From IMG/VR virus record IMGVR_UViG_3300025121_000132, positions 1 through 26,222 of that record: 26,222 nucleotides of DNA; one strand, written 5' to 3'. The notes beneath the pieces are model-generated. The model was not told the origin of the DNA. It worked only from the letters and a program-made list of their open reading frames with translations, and did not search any database. This document shows positions 14,901 to 21,876 of the stretch, in pieces; the stretch's first letter is position 1, and each line of letters begins with the position of its first letter. The position numbers were made by a program, and so were the translations under genes. The DNA is from a virus.

Positions 14901-15353
14901 TAAAACATTTGTCGAAATTCCCACATTCTGCACAACACCACCAAAAATCTTTTCGCCTGCGTATTCTCCTGCACTATGAGCAGAAACAGCAGCACTTTCT
15001 AATGTTATATTTATATTATTTCCACTCTCAACTAAAGATGAAATAGTTACTTTCTCTTCTGTGCTTAATCCTATACCAAGCCATATCTCCTGATTTGCTC
15101 TAAGTTTATAATGAGTAATAATGTCTATATCAGATAATGTTTTCTTTTTAACCACTAAAGCCGTGCCTGAATAAGAAATAATTTCAAAAGCATCAAAAAT
15201 CTTAATTTCTTGATTATCTATAGGCTGGTCTCCTCCAACAATTATATCAAATCCGCAAGTATTAGCCTTATTCTGCACTTGCTCAACTATCTTTAAGCTT
15301 CTTGTGCTTACATAAGACGAGATGTCAACGTCAGCAAGGTAAAGTTTAATCAT
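11973..15353 (-). CDS. Large tail-tip/baseplate hub protein
   Basis: A 1126-residue protein directly downstream of the tape measure in transcription order, the usual place of the siphophage distal-tail and tail-associated proteins. Residues 1-200 are strand-rich and resemble hub domains: IFGGVVQNVG, then YSVQCIDFTKEFDRKEVNDS and a helix with ARQIIVGFV. Central parts contain lectin- or Ig-like strand repeats (~250-380 and ~480-590) and a TAHALITGDYI module near residue 665-705 shared with the gene at 22625. The end is another strand-rich domain. There is no peptidase motif that I can see. It should cap the tail tube and carry the fibres. Role by context and N-terminal pattern. Confidence 0.75.
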   Translation of the reverse strand: MIKLYLADVDISSYVSTRSLKIVEQVQNKANTCGFDIIVGGDQPIDNQEIKIFDAFEIISYSGTALVVKKKTLSDIDIITHYKLRANQEIWLGIGLSTEEKVTISSLVESGNNINITLESAAVSAHSAGEYAGEKIFGGVVQNVGISTNVLSENVAYSVQCIDFTKEFDRKEVNDSWENKNARQIIVGFVTEDLNNMNMIIDTMDYANDGAIQSAWGIINDAALPIINTNDIINGNGTSSGVFSWVYASGAADYRLTLSSTDYSSYVGVSSGQPTKGKMGLWIKFPSTNIITSIRLYCSSDAAITNMKGWYLTPIFPDGNWHFCEIDMSKTADFTAGTVDWTAIIRIALAIDQTASGIITIDNWRIYEDDFFTFFNLEAGATLDSFAAPFQRPTATIDALAKLNSYFWYIDYDRDIHFKSMDSDSAPWQLSDGSQLLFDMSESGWTLSNNDKWYITANKSQKTVTSATPTTITGTYNLSTREDGTTSPTSDRIMIHVYIENTVPTSIDLIFSTNSGVDYFSYSWTTNLKLGYNKLLIAKSAFTSTGLPDWGVIRKVDFQFTHSNNDPDVTIDSIWMLEASNKFYNGDNISVNIDTSQLKNAQTVAGGTEDSASTYSQVVQGDNAVREWILKNKFKNLVIKLDNNTSIDTCEGGTTTTNITATAHALITGDYIVNRTRSNAVRQITKVNDDNFTVEAVTSQTNGDTFSKFASTQTVGVENLVDETTVNYVSNFSEKSIRATDATTTLTTSDFLLFTYTEKIDIVTQYKDNTSITRMRLLLGHGDGQFDGAKIDDNSLDSRTAARDRARAEVDQYKNPVVTINFDTDFDGLKAGQLMTIKDSNKVMFEELLIQKVAKQYNQDYMKCKVTCATTLFGIIEYFQKLSTTISGAFVVDNAVIELVESEFPIITISESHTTGATEQVTSTETQTTTSSDETEKDKTNKYQPESASDIIDGLDVAGGWTAVNGTITTVTDEHIDTTASLSLNKTAVSAGTYMYINLASPVNLTDKFINYWFKVKDNSVKAKIKDLRIYFSSHATNPLLDYRVFLNLNDYLAVSELWRQIKFKLTDPDYIESGSFDITNIQTITLQYLTVNTTDTTASGDVLFDYMYTTDATKSQTVYGVGAYE

Positions 15354-15370
15354 AAAATATAATAAGATAT

Positions 15371-15442
15371 AGGACTCAAAATCCTAACAATATTATTATA
15401 CTATAAAAAAAATAATTAAATAATAATAATTCAAATTATTTT
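15371..15442 (-). terminator. AT-only hairpin and T-run upstream of the hub gene
   Basis: On the - strand an 11-base A/T arm (AAAAAATAATT) pairs with AATTATTTTTT across a 16-base loop, and a few more T follow; next comes a small TAGGA/TCCTA hairpin at 15371-15387. It could end the transcript of the small membrane gene at 15443-15610 or lower expression of the hub. All-AT stems are weak, and chance is a real alternative in this AT-rich DNA. Confidence 0.25.
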
Positions 15443-15610
15443 TTATTTATTTTCTATGATTTCGATATTTGTAATTATATAGTTAATATTCCAAAAAAAG
15501 AATAAAGGAGAAAGTAACCCATAACTAACTACACTAAGGATTAACAATCCAATATTAATTAACAAATACTTCCACCATATACCATTAAACTTTAATGTGT
15601 GTGTTTTCAT
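15443..15610 (-). CDS. 55-residue membrane protein between tape measure and hub
   Basis: A short frame from ATG 15610 to TAA 15443. It reads MKTHTLKFNGIWWKYLLINI, then a hydrophobic helix (GLLILSVVSYGLLSPLFFFW), then a polar end with NIEIIENK. The KFNG-x-x-W-x-Y start, a helix with a G-x-x-x-P turn and a terminal strand recall one unit of DUF898-type bacterial membrane proteins; the likeness is short and tentative. It lies alone in a ~285-base gap within the tail operon, where a membrane protein is unexpected. Confidence 0.5.
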   Translation of the reverse strand: MKTHTLKFNGIWWKYLLINIGLLILSVVSYGLLSPLFFFWNINYIITNIEIIENK

Positions 15611-15637
15611 ACATAATACATACCACTAAATTACGAT

Positions 15638-18478
15638 TTAAGCAACCGCAAAATGCCGTTTTAGAATTGATATAATCGGATCACCTATTTTTTCAATCAC
15701 ATCGTTTTTATCCAAAACGTTATTCCCCGAAATATAAAGATTAATGGTGTTCCCGCCTAATTTGTTATTTGGTACAACATCAGAACCGCGCGGCAATCGC
15801 ACCATCTCAGCCCCCTGTTCTCCCACCATCGCCAATCCGCCACTAAAATTAGTAACACCATTAGCAAATTTTGGTATATCTAAATTTTTTACTGTTTTTC
15901 CGCTACCTGTATTTTGCATTGTACTAGAAAGTTCTTTGAATTTATCAATCATTTTATTAATAGAATCAACAGTCTTTTTTTCTTGACTTTCGACATAACT
16001 AGTAAACAATTCAGTGGCTTCTTTAGATTGAGTAACTATAGTGTTTCTTAATCTCAAATAAGCATCTTCTTCTGTCTTAATTGCTTTAAGCGTTTCCTCT
16101 TTATTGAGATTTAATTTTGCTAAAGCATCATCATAATCCTTTTGTCGTTCAATTTGTTGGTTTTTATAATCTTCTACAATCCTTTCAAAATCTGTTAGCC
16201 TTCCTCTGCGTCTAGCCTCCCTAACTTCATTATCAATTGATAAAATTAAATCTTTATTTCGTGTTAAGGCCGCTTGCTCAACAACTAAAGAATTTTTTAA
16301 ATCACTAAGCTTGTTATAATCCATTTCATCTCGTTTTTTCTTTTTCTCTTCTTCAATTTGTTCTTGGATGTCAGCAATTTTCTTTTCCTGTTCAACTACG
16401 TCTTCACCTAACTCTTGTCTTGCTTGCGTTTGATCATCCTGAAACGCACCCATCAATTCTTTAATATCCTGATTAACGCTTCTTAATTCTTCACGTAAAT
16501 CAGCAAGTTTTTCACTGTGATCTCTAATAACTGTTTGAAGCACCGCACTAACAGTTTCCTGAAAATCACCATATTGATCTTGTAAATCTTGTAAAGCTTT
16601 TTGTGCCTTTTCAGCGCCGTCTTTCAGCGAACCGCCACCTCCTCCACCTCCGCCCAAGCCCGCCGCCAATTTACCTGTTTCATCGCTAGTTTCTTTTGTT
16701 GTATTTTTTAAGTTTTGTAAGAATTTATCAAATCCTGATACTTCTTCTCCTGTAGTTACCGCGGCCGTTCCACTACTGTCCAGCCCCATTTTCAAACCAT
16801 CTAAATTAAATGATATGGGTGTAATAGACGCTCCCAGTTCATTAAGTTTGTTGATTAAAGAGTTGATAGGGGCAATAGCTAATTGTACGCCTGAATTAAA
16901 TAATTCCACTATATTATTCCACATTCCTTGAGCCATATTAACTGCTCCATTCTTAATTCTTTCCCAGTCACCAGTCATTAATCCTGCGAATATTTCCATA
17001 ATTCCTCCTAAAAGCTCTACACCAAAGTTAAACCAAAAAGTAACTTTATTCCATAAAAAACTTACTATTGCAATAATTGTATCTCCCCAATCCTCCCACA
17101 TCATTTGAAAAAACTCTAATCCCGCCTTAAATAATGACACTACTACGTCCCATGTTGATGTTATTGCTTTCCATGTTTTTTTCCACGTGGGTTCAATAAT
17201 TTTCCAGATTGGCTCAAATGCTTCAAGAAATTTAATTAATAGTTGTTTCGATTCGTTAAGAAAACTTTTAAGTGGTGTTTTCTGTAAACTAATATTCTTC
17301 AATGCTAATTCTACTGCTTGCAATCCTACTTCTCCATTTTTTGTCATTTTTACTACTTCCTTTTCAGTTACATTGAATTGTTTAGCTAATTCAGCTAATA
17401 ATGGTACATTGTTTTTAACAAAACTTTGCATTACATCATCAGTTAATTTATTTGCGTCTTTTACTTTTAAGAAAGAATCAATTAGTGTTTGTAAATTAGC
17501 GTCCATATCTACGGCAACGTCTTGCAGTAATACCATAGTAGGAAGAAAAGAAGCAGCTGATCCACCTACCGCAACAAATGCTTCAGCTGTCTTTGTCGCA
17601 TTCACTCCCATATTTAACATTGAAATTGCAATCTCATCAGCAGTTTGTTTTAAAGGGGTAAATGAAGCAAGTGAGTTCTGTCTAAAATTAGTAAAAGCTG
17701 TATTAATCATAGTTAAACCTTCCGTCAAAGGTGGTATCAATCCTGCTCCCAATTCTCTAGCCGCTAAAACAAAATTATCTTTTAAATTTGAGATTTGTCC
17801 TAAAAAGGTTTGATTTTGAGCTTGCATCATATTATAGAATCGTCCGCCCTCACTAGTCATATCAATAAATGCTTGTTCAACGGCCGCAAAACTTATTGCC
17901 CCTTCTTCAACCATTTTTTTAATTTGTGCTTCTGTTTTGTTAAATTGTTCTGCTAATTGAGATAATAAAGGAACACCATTATTAACGAATTGCCTTAATT
18001 CTGTTCCGTATAATTGATTTGCAGTTTTTACTTGTCCAAATGCTAAGGCTATATTCCCAATAGGAACAGATAAGCCAGCCGCCACATCTCCTAACATTGA
18101 CATTGTAGACACAACCTTTTCAGCTTCAATTCCCATAGCTAATAATAATTTAGCGTTCTGTTCAACGTCTGGAAGTGTAAATGGTGTTTTCGCCGCCAAT
18201 TCTGATAATTGTCCTAAAAGTTCCATCGCTTTTTCTCCACTACCTAACATTGTTGTAAAAGCCATTTGTGTTTGTTGGAATTTCGCTGCTTCACGAATAG
18301 ACAAAGCCCCTGCTGCAACTATCGCAGTACCAATAGCCGCAATAGCAATAGCCGCATTCCTGCCTATATTTTGGATTGGATTAATAGCAGACGCAAATTG
18401 TTTATTAAAATCATTTAATCCTTTACTGGCATTATTTTTGAGTTCTATTAATATCGAAGCTTTTGCGTCATCTGCCAT
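15638..18478 (-). CDS. Tail tape measure protein
   Basis: A 946-residue protein. Residues ~35-60 are hydrophobic (NAAIAIAAIGTAIVAAGALS). Residues ~65-215 match the tape-measure N-terminal domain (EAAKFQQTQMAFTTMLGSGE, then LSVPIGNIALAFGQV and FVNNGVPLL). A similar segment recurs at ~351-395 (SFVKNNVPLLAELAKQFN), an internal duplication. A hydrophobic/Trp-rich part (~420-540) follows, a glycine run near 615, a long coiled coil (~630-820), and the usual end SGGLAMVGEQGAEMVRLPRG. It sets tail length and is ejected with the DNA. At the usual ~1.5 angstrom per residue it implies a tail of about 140 nm. The start overlaps the gpGT stop (TAATG). Confidence 0.95.
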   Translation of the reverse strand: MADDAKASILIELKNNASKGLNDFNKQFASAINPIQNIGRNAAIAIAAIGTAIVAAGALSIREAAKFQQTQMAFTTMLGSGEKAMELLGQLSELAAKTPFTLPDVEQNAKLLLAMGIEAEKVVSTMSMLGDVAAGLSVPIGNIALAFGQVKTANQLYGTELRQFVNNGVPLLSQLAEQFNKTEAQIKKMVEEGAISFAAVEQAFIDMTSEGGRFYNMMQAQNQTFLGQISNLKDNFVLAARELGAGLIPPLTEGLTMINTAFTNFRQNSLASFTPLKQTADEIAISMLNMGVNATKTAEAFVAVGGSAASFLPTMVLLQDVAVDMDANLQTLIDSFLKVKDANKLTDDVMQSFVKNNVPLLAELAKQFNVTEKEVVKMTKNGEVGLQAVELALKNISLQKTPLKSFLNESKQLLIKFLEAFEPIWKIIEPTWKKTWKAITSTWDVVVSLFKAGLEFFQMMWEDWGDTIIAIVSFLWNKVTFWFNFGVELLGGIMEIFAGLMTGDWERIKNGAVNMAQGMWNNIVELFNSGVQLAIAPINSLINKLNELGASITPISFNLDGLKMGLDSSGTAAVTTGEEVSGFDKFLQNLKNTTKETSDETGKLAAGLGGGGGGGGSLKDGAEKAQKALQDLQDQYGDFQETVSAVLQTVIRDHSEKLADLREELRSVNQDIKELMGAFQDDQTQARQELGEDVVEQEKKIADIQEQIEEEKKKKRDEMDYNKLSDLKNSLVVEQAALTRNKDLILSIDNEVREARRRGRLTDFERIVEDYKNQQIERQKDYDDALAKLNLNKEETLKAIKTEEDAYLRLRNTIVTQSKEATELFTSYVESQEKKTVDSINKMIDKFKELSSTMQNTGSGKTVKNLDIPKFANGVTNFSGGLAMVGEQGAEMVRLPRGSDVVPNNKLGGNTINLYISGNNVLDKNDVIEKIGDPIISILKRHFAVA

Positions 18479-18711
18479 TATCTAAAATTAGATTTAGTTG
18501 AATTTTTATTATTTTTTTTATTTTTTTTGTTATATTCCTCTCCCTCAATATTCAGAAACTTTTTCCACATATTTAAAGTTTTTACATCTTGCTCATCATA
18601 CTCAATAGGAGTCCAGCCAAACTCTTTACAAATAGTATATTTAATATATTCAGGCGGAACTGAACCTTTACCTACTTGCAGATATTTTCTTATTTGCTGT
18701 TCTATTGCAGG
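18478..18711 (-). CDS. gpT-type tail chaperone extension made by -1 frameshift
   Basis: This frame has no start of its own; it is entered by a one-base backward slip from the gpG gene at the five C (bases 18710-18714 on + as G). After CCC the ribosome would read CCT GCA ATA, giving PAIEQQIRKYLQVGKGSVPP, then ICKEFGWTPIEYDEQDV and a Lys/Asn-rich end, about 77 residues, to TAA at 18478-18480. The fusion with gpG would be about 182 residues. gpG and gpGT chaperones bind tape measure and tail-tube subunits during tail assembly, and a -1 shift directly before the tape measure gene is a well-established arrangement in siphophages. The TAA overlaps the tape measure ATG. Very well supported by position and frame. 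Confidence 0.85.
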   Translation of the reverse strand, partial: PAIEQQIRKYLQVGKGSVPPEYIKYTICKEFGWTPIEYDEQDVKTLNMWKKFLNIEGEEYNKKNKKNNKNSTKSNFR

Positions 18712-19025
18712 GGGAGGTCTTGCCCTATTCCTGCAATTTTATCTATTTCTTTAAGGATTTTAACTGAATCGGGTTTTGAAATATAATCAAAAATATCGTC
18801 ATTAATCTCTATATTTTTCTGATTAATCATTAATGATTCGATCATATTAAGCATCTTATATCCTTCTACTTTAGCATTCTTAATCATCACTTCCGCCATA
18901 TTAGTTAGCTTTGGCTGTCCTTTTTCATCTATTTCCATCCCTTCCATAAACATTTCTTGAGTTTTATCCCAAAGTCGTTTAGGGAATATAGATTTAAGAG
19001 TTACCTCTCCATTTTGTAATTTCAT
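18702..19025 (-). CDS. Tail assembly chaperone (gpG-like)
   Basis: A 107-residue protein. The N-terminus (NGEVTLKSIFPKRLWDKTQE) and helical remainder with IFDYISKPDSVKILKEIDKI fit the first tail chaperone of siphophages. It lies between the major tail protein and the tape measure gene. It ends in GIGQDLPLQ and TAG, and the last codons span a run of five C where a fraction of ribosomes should shift to make the longer gpGT form. The 111-base leader contains a strong hairpin (19068-19096). The family is called mainly from position and the frameshift arrangement, since these proteins vary greatly in sequence. Confidence 0.85.
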   Translation of the reverse strand: MKLQNGEVTLKSIFPKRLWDKTQEMFMEGMEIDEKGQPKLTNMAEVMIKNAKVEGYKMLNMIESLMINQKNIEINDDIFDYISKPDSVKILKEIDKIAGIGQDLPLQ

Positions 19026-19067
19026 AAAGATAAGCAGTTATTAATAAAAGTGAGCTAGTTTTTGATC

Positions 19068-19096
19068 CCTCCTGTAGTTTTTTAGGCTACAGGAGG
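19068..19096 (-). promoter_or_regulatory. Perfect 10-bp hairpin between major tail protein and chaperone
   Basis: CCTCCTGTAG (19068-19077) and CTACAGGAGG (19087-19096) form a perfect stem with a 9-base loop. Neither strand has a T-run after it, so it is not a standard terminator. It lies about 43 bases upstream of the chaperone start and may be an RNA-processing or stability element that separates high expression of the major tail protein from low expression of the chaperone. Confidence 0.6.
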
Positions 19097-19136
19097 AAAG
19101 TAAAAATGGGAAACTGCTCAAGAAAACCCAAGTTTA

Positions 19137-20696
19137 CTAATATGTAGCGGTTGCATTTCTAAGTCTAACTTTTGCCATACTTGATAAATTGCCAGTACCT
19201 TGACCTGCCCTGTCATGATCAGAAGTAAATTTAAGTTCTTCTGTTATTAGTCCATCACTAATAGGTAATTCTATTGGTTGTAATTTAGCGTTTGGTATAT
19301 CTATTCTTAACATTGTTTTCTCGCTTGCATCTCTACCCCCTGAAAAATTCTTTTTAAGTGGTGAAGTCATGTCGGTGTTATCTGCTGTCGTTACCAAGTC
19401 CGAACCAGTTGAAGCACAAGCCACGCCAGTCAAGGCGTGAATAGCAGCGGCAACTAAAGTTGTGGTATTATTAGCCGCTACAGCGTCTAGAGTAAGAGTT
19501 ATATTTTTCCCACTTAATGCTGCAGCTAAGGCAGCACCTCCTCCAACTATAGTAAGATTATAATCATTGCCAGCTTCACCAGTTGCATCAACTGTAACGC
19601 TTGCAGTACCAATTCCATCTGTTTCAATTGTTAAACTTGCAGCAGCGGCCGCATTTGAAGCTAAAGCGTCACCTAAGAATTTAATTCTTAATCCTAACGA
19701 ATCTTTTGATCTTAGAGCATCAACAAAATCAGGATTAGCATGTAAATGAGATAAAGTAATATCCGAAACATCAAATCCTAAAAGGTTGATCCTTGACGGC
19801 ATTCTATCAACTACATCATTTCCAGTAGCAGCATTCTCAGCTTCTAAATTATTTGTAAATTCACAAGAAAAATTAGTCATGTCTGAAGTAGCAGTTGTAT
19901 TGTCAACTGGATTTGTAGATGTACCAACTGATATTTCCGCACCTCCAGTAAATATAAATTCAGATCCAAGTGCTGTATAACTAGGGCTTGCATTTCGTTT
20001 TATTACTACTACATCACCGACAGCCAAAGAAACGGCGATTGTTTCAACCGTAGTCAATGTCGTTTCTGTAGGTACAGCCGATAATGTATAAGTAGCCAAG
20101 ACTGTATCTTGATTATCAGCGTCTAATACCTGAATAGTATCACTTGTAGTTATTCCACTTGTTTGATCTAATGTTAAAGTTGTTCCTGTTGCAATAGCAA
20201 CTGTCAACCGTGCATTCACAAACCATCTCTGAGCCATGAATCCAACAGTCCAATCAGCTCGATTGTCATTAATAGCAAGAGCTAATTTTGAAATTCTACA
20301 TCCGAAATATCTAGTTATATAATCTTCACCACCAACAGCGAAATCTAAAGTATAAGAATCTTGTGTGTTTTGGGGCTGAAAATCATGTTGATAAATCCCA
20401 GTTGCTAGAGTTGAAGCCGTCTCATCACCAAAACAACCATTTAACAAATGCCCTGAAATAGTAGGTTCTGCTGGTAATGATACTTCAAGTTCTGCTGGTT
20501 CATACGCTCCAATATATGAACGTGTGTTTAAAGATCTATTCCCTTGTACTGTATTGGTTTTAGCAATATTCCAAGGATTTGGAAGTGTCGTTTCAAGAAA
20601 TTCAGCAAAAGTGTCTGGATATACCGCCGCTCCTGCTGTAGTTTCTTTTTTAAAAGCTAGATAGCCACGTTTACCATATGAGACTGAGTTTGACAT
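19137..20696 (-). CDS. Major tail (tube) protein with inserted domains
   Basis: A 519-residue protein immediately upstream of the gpG/gpGT chaperones, the standard place of the tail tube subunit. The N-terminus (GKRGYLAFKKETTAGAAVYP) fits the start of tail tube proteins: strands, then TISGHLLNGCFGD and YFGCRISKLALAI. Residues ~165-240 look like an inserted beta-domain (TVAIATGTTLTLDQTSGITT). A second segment at ~360-450 (ASVTVDATGEAGNDYNLTIV and on) resembles a module common in phage virion proteins. The end returns to tube-like strands (MLRIDIPNAKLQPIELPISD). At 519 residues it is long for a tube protein, consistent with surface insertions. Confident by context; the inserts are read by eye. 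Confidence 0.85.
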   Translation of the reverse strand: MSNSVSYGKRGYLAFKKETTAGAAVYPDTFAEFLETTLPNPWNIAKTNTVQGNRSLNTRSYIGAYEPAELEVSLPAEPTISGHLLNGCFGDETASTLATGIYQHDFQPQNTQDSYTLDFAVGGEDYITRYFGCRISKLALAINDNRADWTVGFMAQRWFVNARLTVAIATGTTLTLDQTSGITTSDTIQVLDADNQDTVLATYTLSAVPTETTLTTVETIAVSLAVGDVVVIKRNASPSYTALGSEFIFTGGAEISVGTSTNPVDNTTATSDMTNFSCEFTNNLEAENAATGNDVVDRMPSRINLLGFDVSDITLSHLHANPDFVDALRSKDSLGLRIKFLGDALASNAAAAASLTIETDGIGTASVTVDATGEAGNDYNLTIVGGGAALAAALSGKNITLTLDAVAANNTTTLVAAAIHALTGVACASTGSDLVTTADNTDMTSPLKKNFSGGRDASEKTMLRIDIPNAKLQPIELPISDGLITEELKFTSDHDRAGQGTGNLSSMAKVRLRNATATY

Positions 20697-20712
20697 ATTT
20701 TAAATGTTAATA

Positions 20713-20743
20713 ATAAAAAGAGGTTCATTGTGCATGAACCTCT
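20713..20743 (-). terminator. Rho-independent terminator upstream of the major tail gene
   Basis: Arms AGAGGTTCAT (20719-20728) and ATGAACCTCT (20734-20743) are perfectly complementary with a 5-base loop. On the - strand the stem is followed by TTTTATTATT. It lies 17 bases before the major tail gene, so it may separate the head/connector transcript from the tail transcript or act as an attenuator. The right arm is part of the 22-base motif also present at 11911-11932. Confidence 0.7.
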
Positions 20744-20755
20744 AGGGCTTCTATT
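20734..20755 (-). repeat. Intergenic 22-base motif, copy 2
   Basis: Matches 11911-11932 at 20 of 22 bases (ATGAACCTCT, then A here or G there, then GGGCTTCTA). Both copies stand between late genes and just upstream of a gene start on the - strand. No other clear copy was found by eye. Confidence 0.55.
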
Positions 20756-20776
20756 GCTGTTATTTTTTATTTATTT

Positions 20777-20926
20777 TTATTTTTTTTCTTCTTCTGTTTT
20801 CTTTTTCACTTCCTTTTCTGATTTTTCCATTTGTTTTTCTGGAAGTAAAGTAACGGTTACCGTCCCATCTGGAAGAATTTCCTTTTCAAATTCTCTACCA
20901 GCTTTTTTTATAATTTCTTTTGACAT
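20777..20926 (-). CDS. Small charged protein
   Basis: A 49-residue protein starting at MSKEIIKKAGREFEKEILPD (ATG 20926); a longer in-frame start at 20989 lies inside the previous gene. The first 30 residues could fold as a helix and two strands (TVTVTLLPE), and the end is nearly all Lys/Glu. No family is recognised. Placed between tail terminator and major tail protein, it may be a minor virion or assembly protein, or unimportant to assembly. Confidence 0.5.
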   Translation of the reverse strand: MSKEIIKKAGREFEKEILPDGTVTVTLLPEKQMEKSEKEVKKKTEEEKK

Positions 20927-20936
20927 ATTAGTAAAA

Positions 20937-21437
20937 TTAGTTAGTATTACGAGTTGAACGCCAAACGGCTCTGAAAGTAAGTGTAGCAACTACAACCTTT
21001 CTATCTTCATCCTCTGCAATATCATTATAATCTATTTTGAAAGAATCTGTAAAGAGTCCGTAACTATTAAGATCAAAATTAGAGTGAGTCCTTAGTGCGT
21101 ACATGATAGAAGGAGTTGCGTAGAATCCGTTAGTGTCTCTTTTTTCCATATAACTTAAAAATTGTGTTAATGAAGCATTTGCAGTTTCAGAATTAGCATC
21201 TCCATAATAAGTTGAAGCACTATCAATTATGTCAATACCGATTTGAGCTTCGTTCTGGTCTCTTACTGTCCCAGTCCCTTCTACTGTGGTTTCCATACTA
21301 ATAGGATATATAGCGATCATAGGACAATTAGCAACAACTATCCTATCTAATTTAGGTTTGCCAATATAATACTTCTTGATTGTAGATCCAAATTCAGAAG
21401 TTAATAGTGTTTGTATTCCTGTTAATAATGTATTCAT
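20937..21437 (-). CDS. Tail terminator/completion protein
   Basis: A 166-residue protein. The layout, an N-terminal helix (LLTGIQTLLTSEF), strands with NCPMIAIYPISMET, a central helix (TANASLTQFLSYMEKR) and a final strand (KVVVATLTFRAVW), is that of gpU-like siphophage tail terminators, which cap the tail tube at the head-proximal end. Its place between the gp10-like protein and the major tail protein agrees. The start overlaps the previous gene by four bases (ATGA), so translation is coupled. Family sequence is variable; order and fold pattern carry the call. Confidence 0.7.
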   Translation of the reverse strand: MNTLLTGIQTLLTSEFGSTIKKYYIGKPKLDRIVVANCPMIAIYPISMETTVEGTGTVRDQNEAQIGIDIIDSASTYYGDANSETANASLTQFLSYMEKRDTNGFYATPSIMYALRTHSNFDLNSYGLFTDSFKIDYNDIAEDEDRKVVVATLTFRAVWRSTRNTN

Positions 21438-21874
21438 TTTTTAATATTTTTTCTTAAATATTTATTAATTATTTCAATTATATCTTCAGTTAGATTTTTA
21501 GTTAATCCTAGCATTTTACGCTGTGGATTTTTTCCTTCACCTAACTGATGGAAAGGATAGTATTTAATTTTATTACTCACATAAACCGACATTGCTTTAA
21601 CTGTTTTATGAAATCCTTTTTTGAGTTTGCCAGTTCTTACAAGTATCGGACTCGAACCAAATCCTATTTTTAATCTTTGTGCTATAGTAGCAGGCTGTAG
21701 TGGTTGCCATGGTTTTTTATCTAAATTCGCTTGTTTGTCAAACGTTCCTTCGTATTCCTTAATTAATTTATCTCCTATTTGTCCCATAGGCTCTTTCATA
21801 TTTTTAACCGTCTTATCTATATTCAATAACAATCTCTTAACCTCTCTATCATCAACTTTTATATTTAACTCCAT
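21434..21874 (-). CDS. Phage virion morphogenesis/gp10-like head-tail joining protein
   Basis: A 146-residue basic protein with the family pattern of phage virion morphogenesis proteins: MELNIKVDDREVKRLLLNID at the start, then KKPWQPLQPATIAQR, ILVRTGKLKKGFH, YYPFHQLGEGKNPQRKMLGL, and a C-terminal helix. The W-x-PL...T motif, TG-x-L and the final R-x-x-LGLT are characteristic. It takes part in joining head and tail or completing the tail. It lies two bases downstream of the connector gene and overlaps the terminator gene by four bases. Confidence 0.85.
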   Translation of the reverse strand: MELNIKVDDREVKRLLLNIDKTVKNMKEPMGQIGDKLIKEYEGTFDKQANLDKKPWQPLQPATIAQRLKIGFGSSPILVRTGKLKKGFHKTVKAMSVYVSNKIKYYPFHQLGEGKNPQRKMLGLTKNLTEDIIEIINKYLRKNIKK

Positions 21875-21876
21875 AA

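Noticed and set aside
17187-17813. 208-codon + strand frame
   Set aside because: Antisense to the tape measure gene, whose assignment is firm; composition is that of a reverse-strand shadow.
8871-21437. Alternative genetic code with TGA as a sense codon
   Set aside because: TGA stops at 8871, 10267 and 21434 lie exactly at gene junctions, two of them next to or overlapping the next start; TGG is used for tryptophan and no gene needs TGA read-through.
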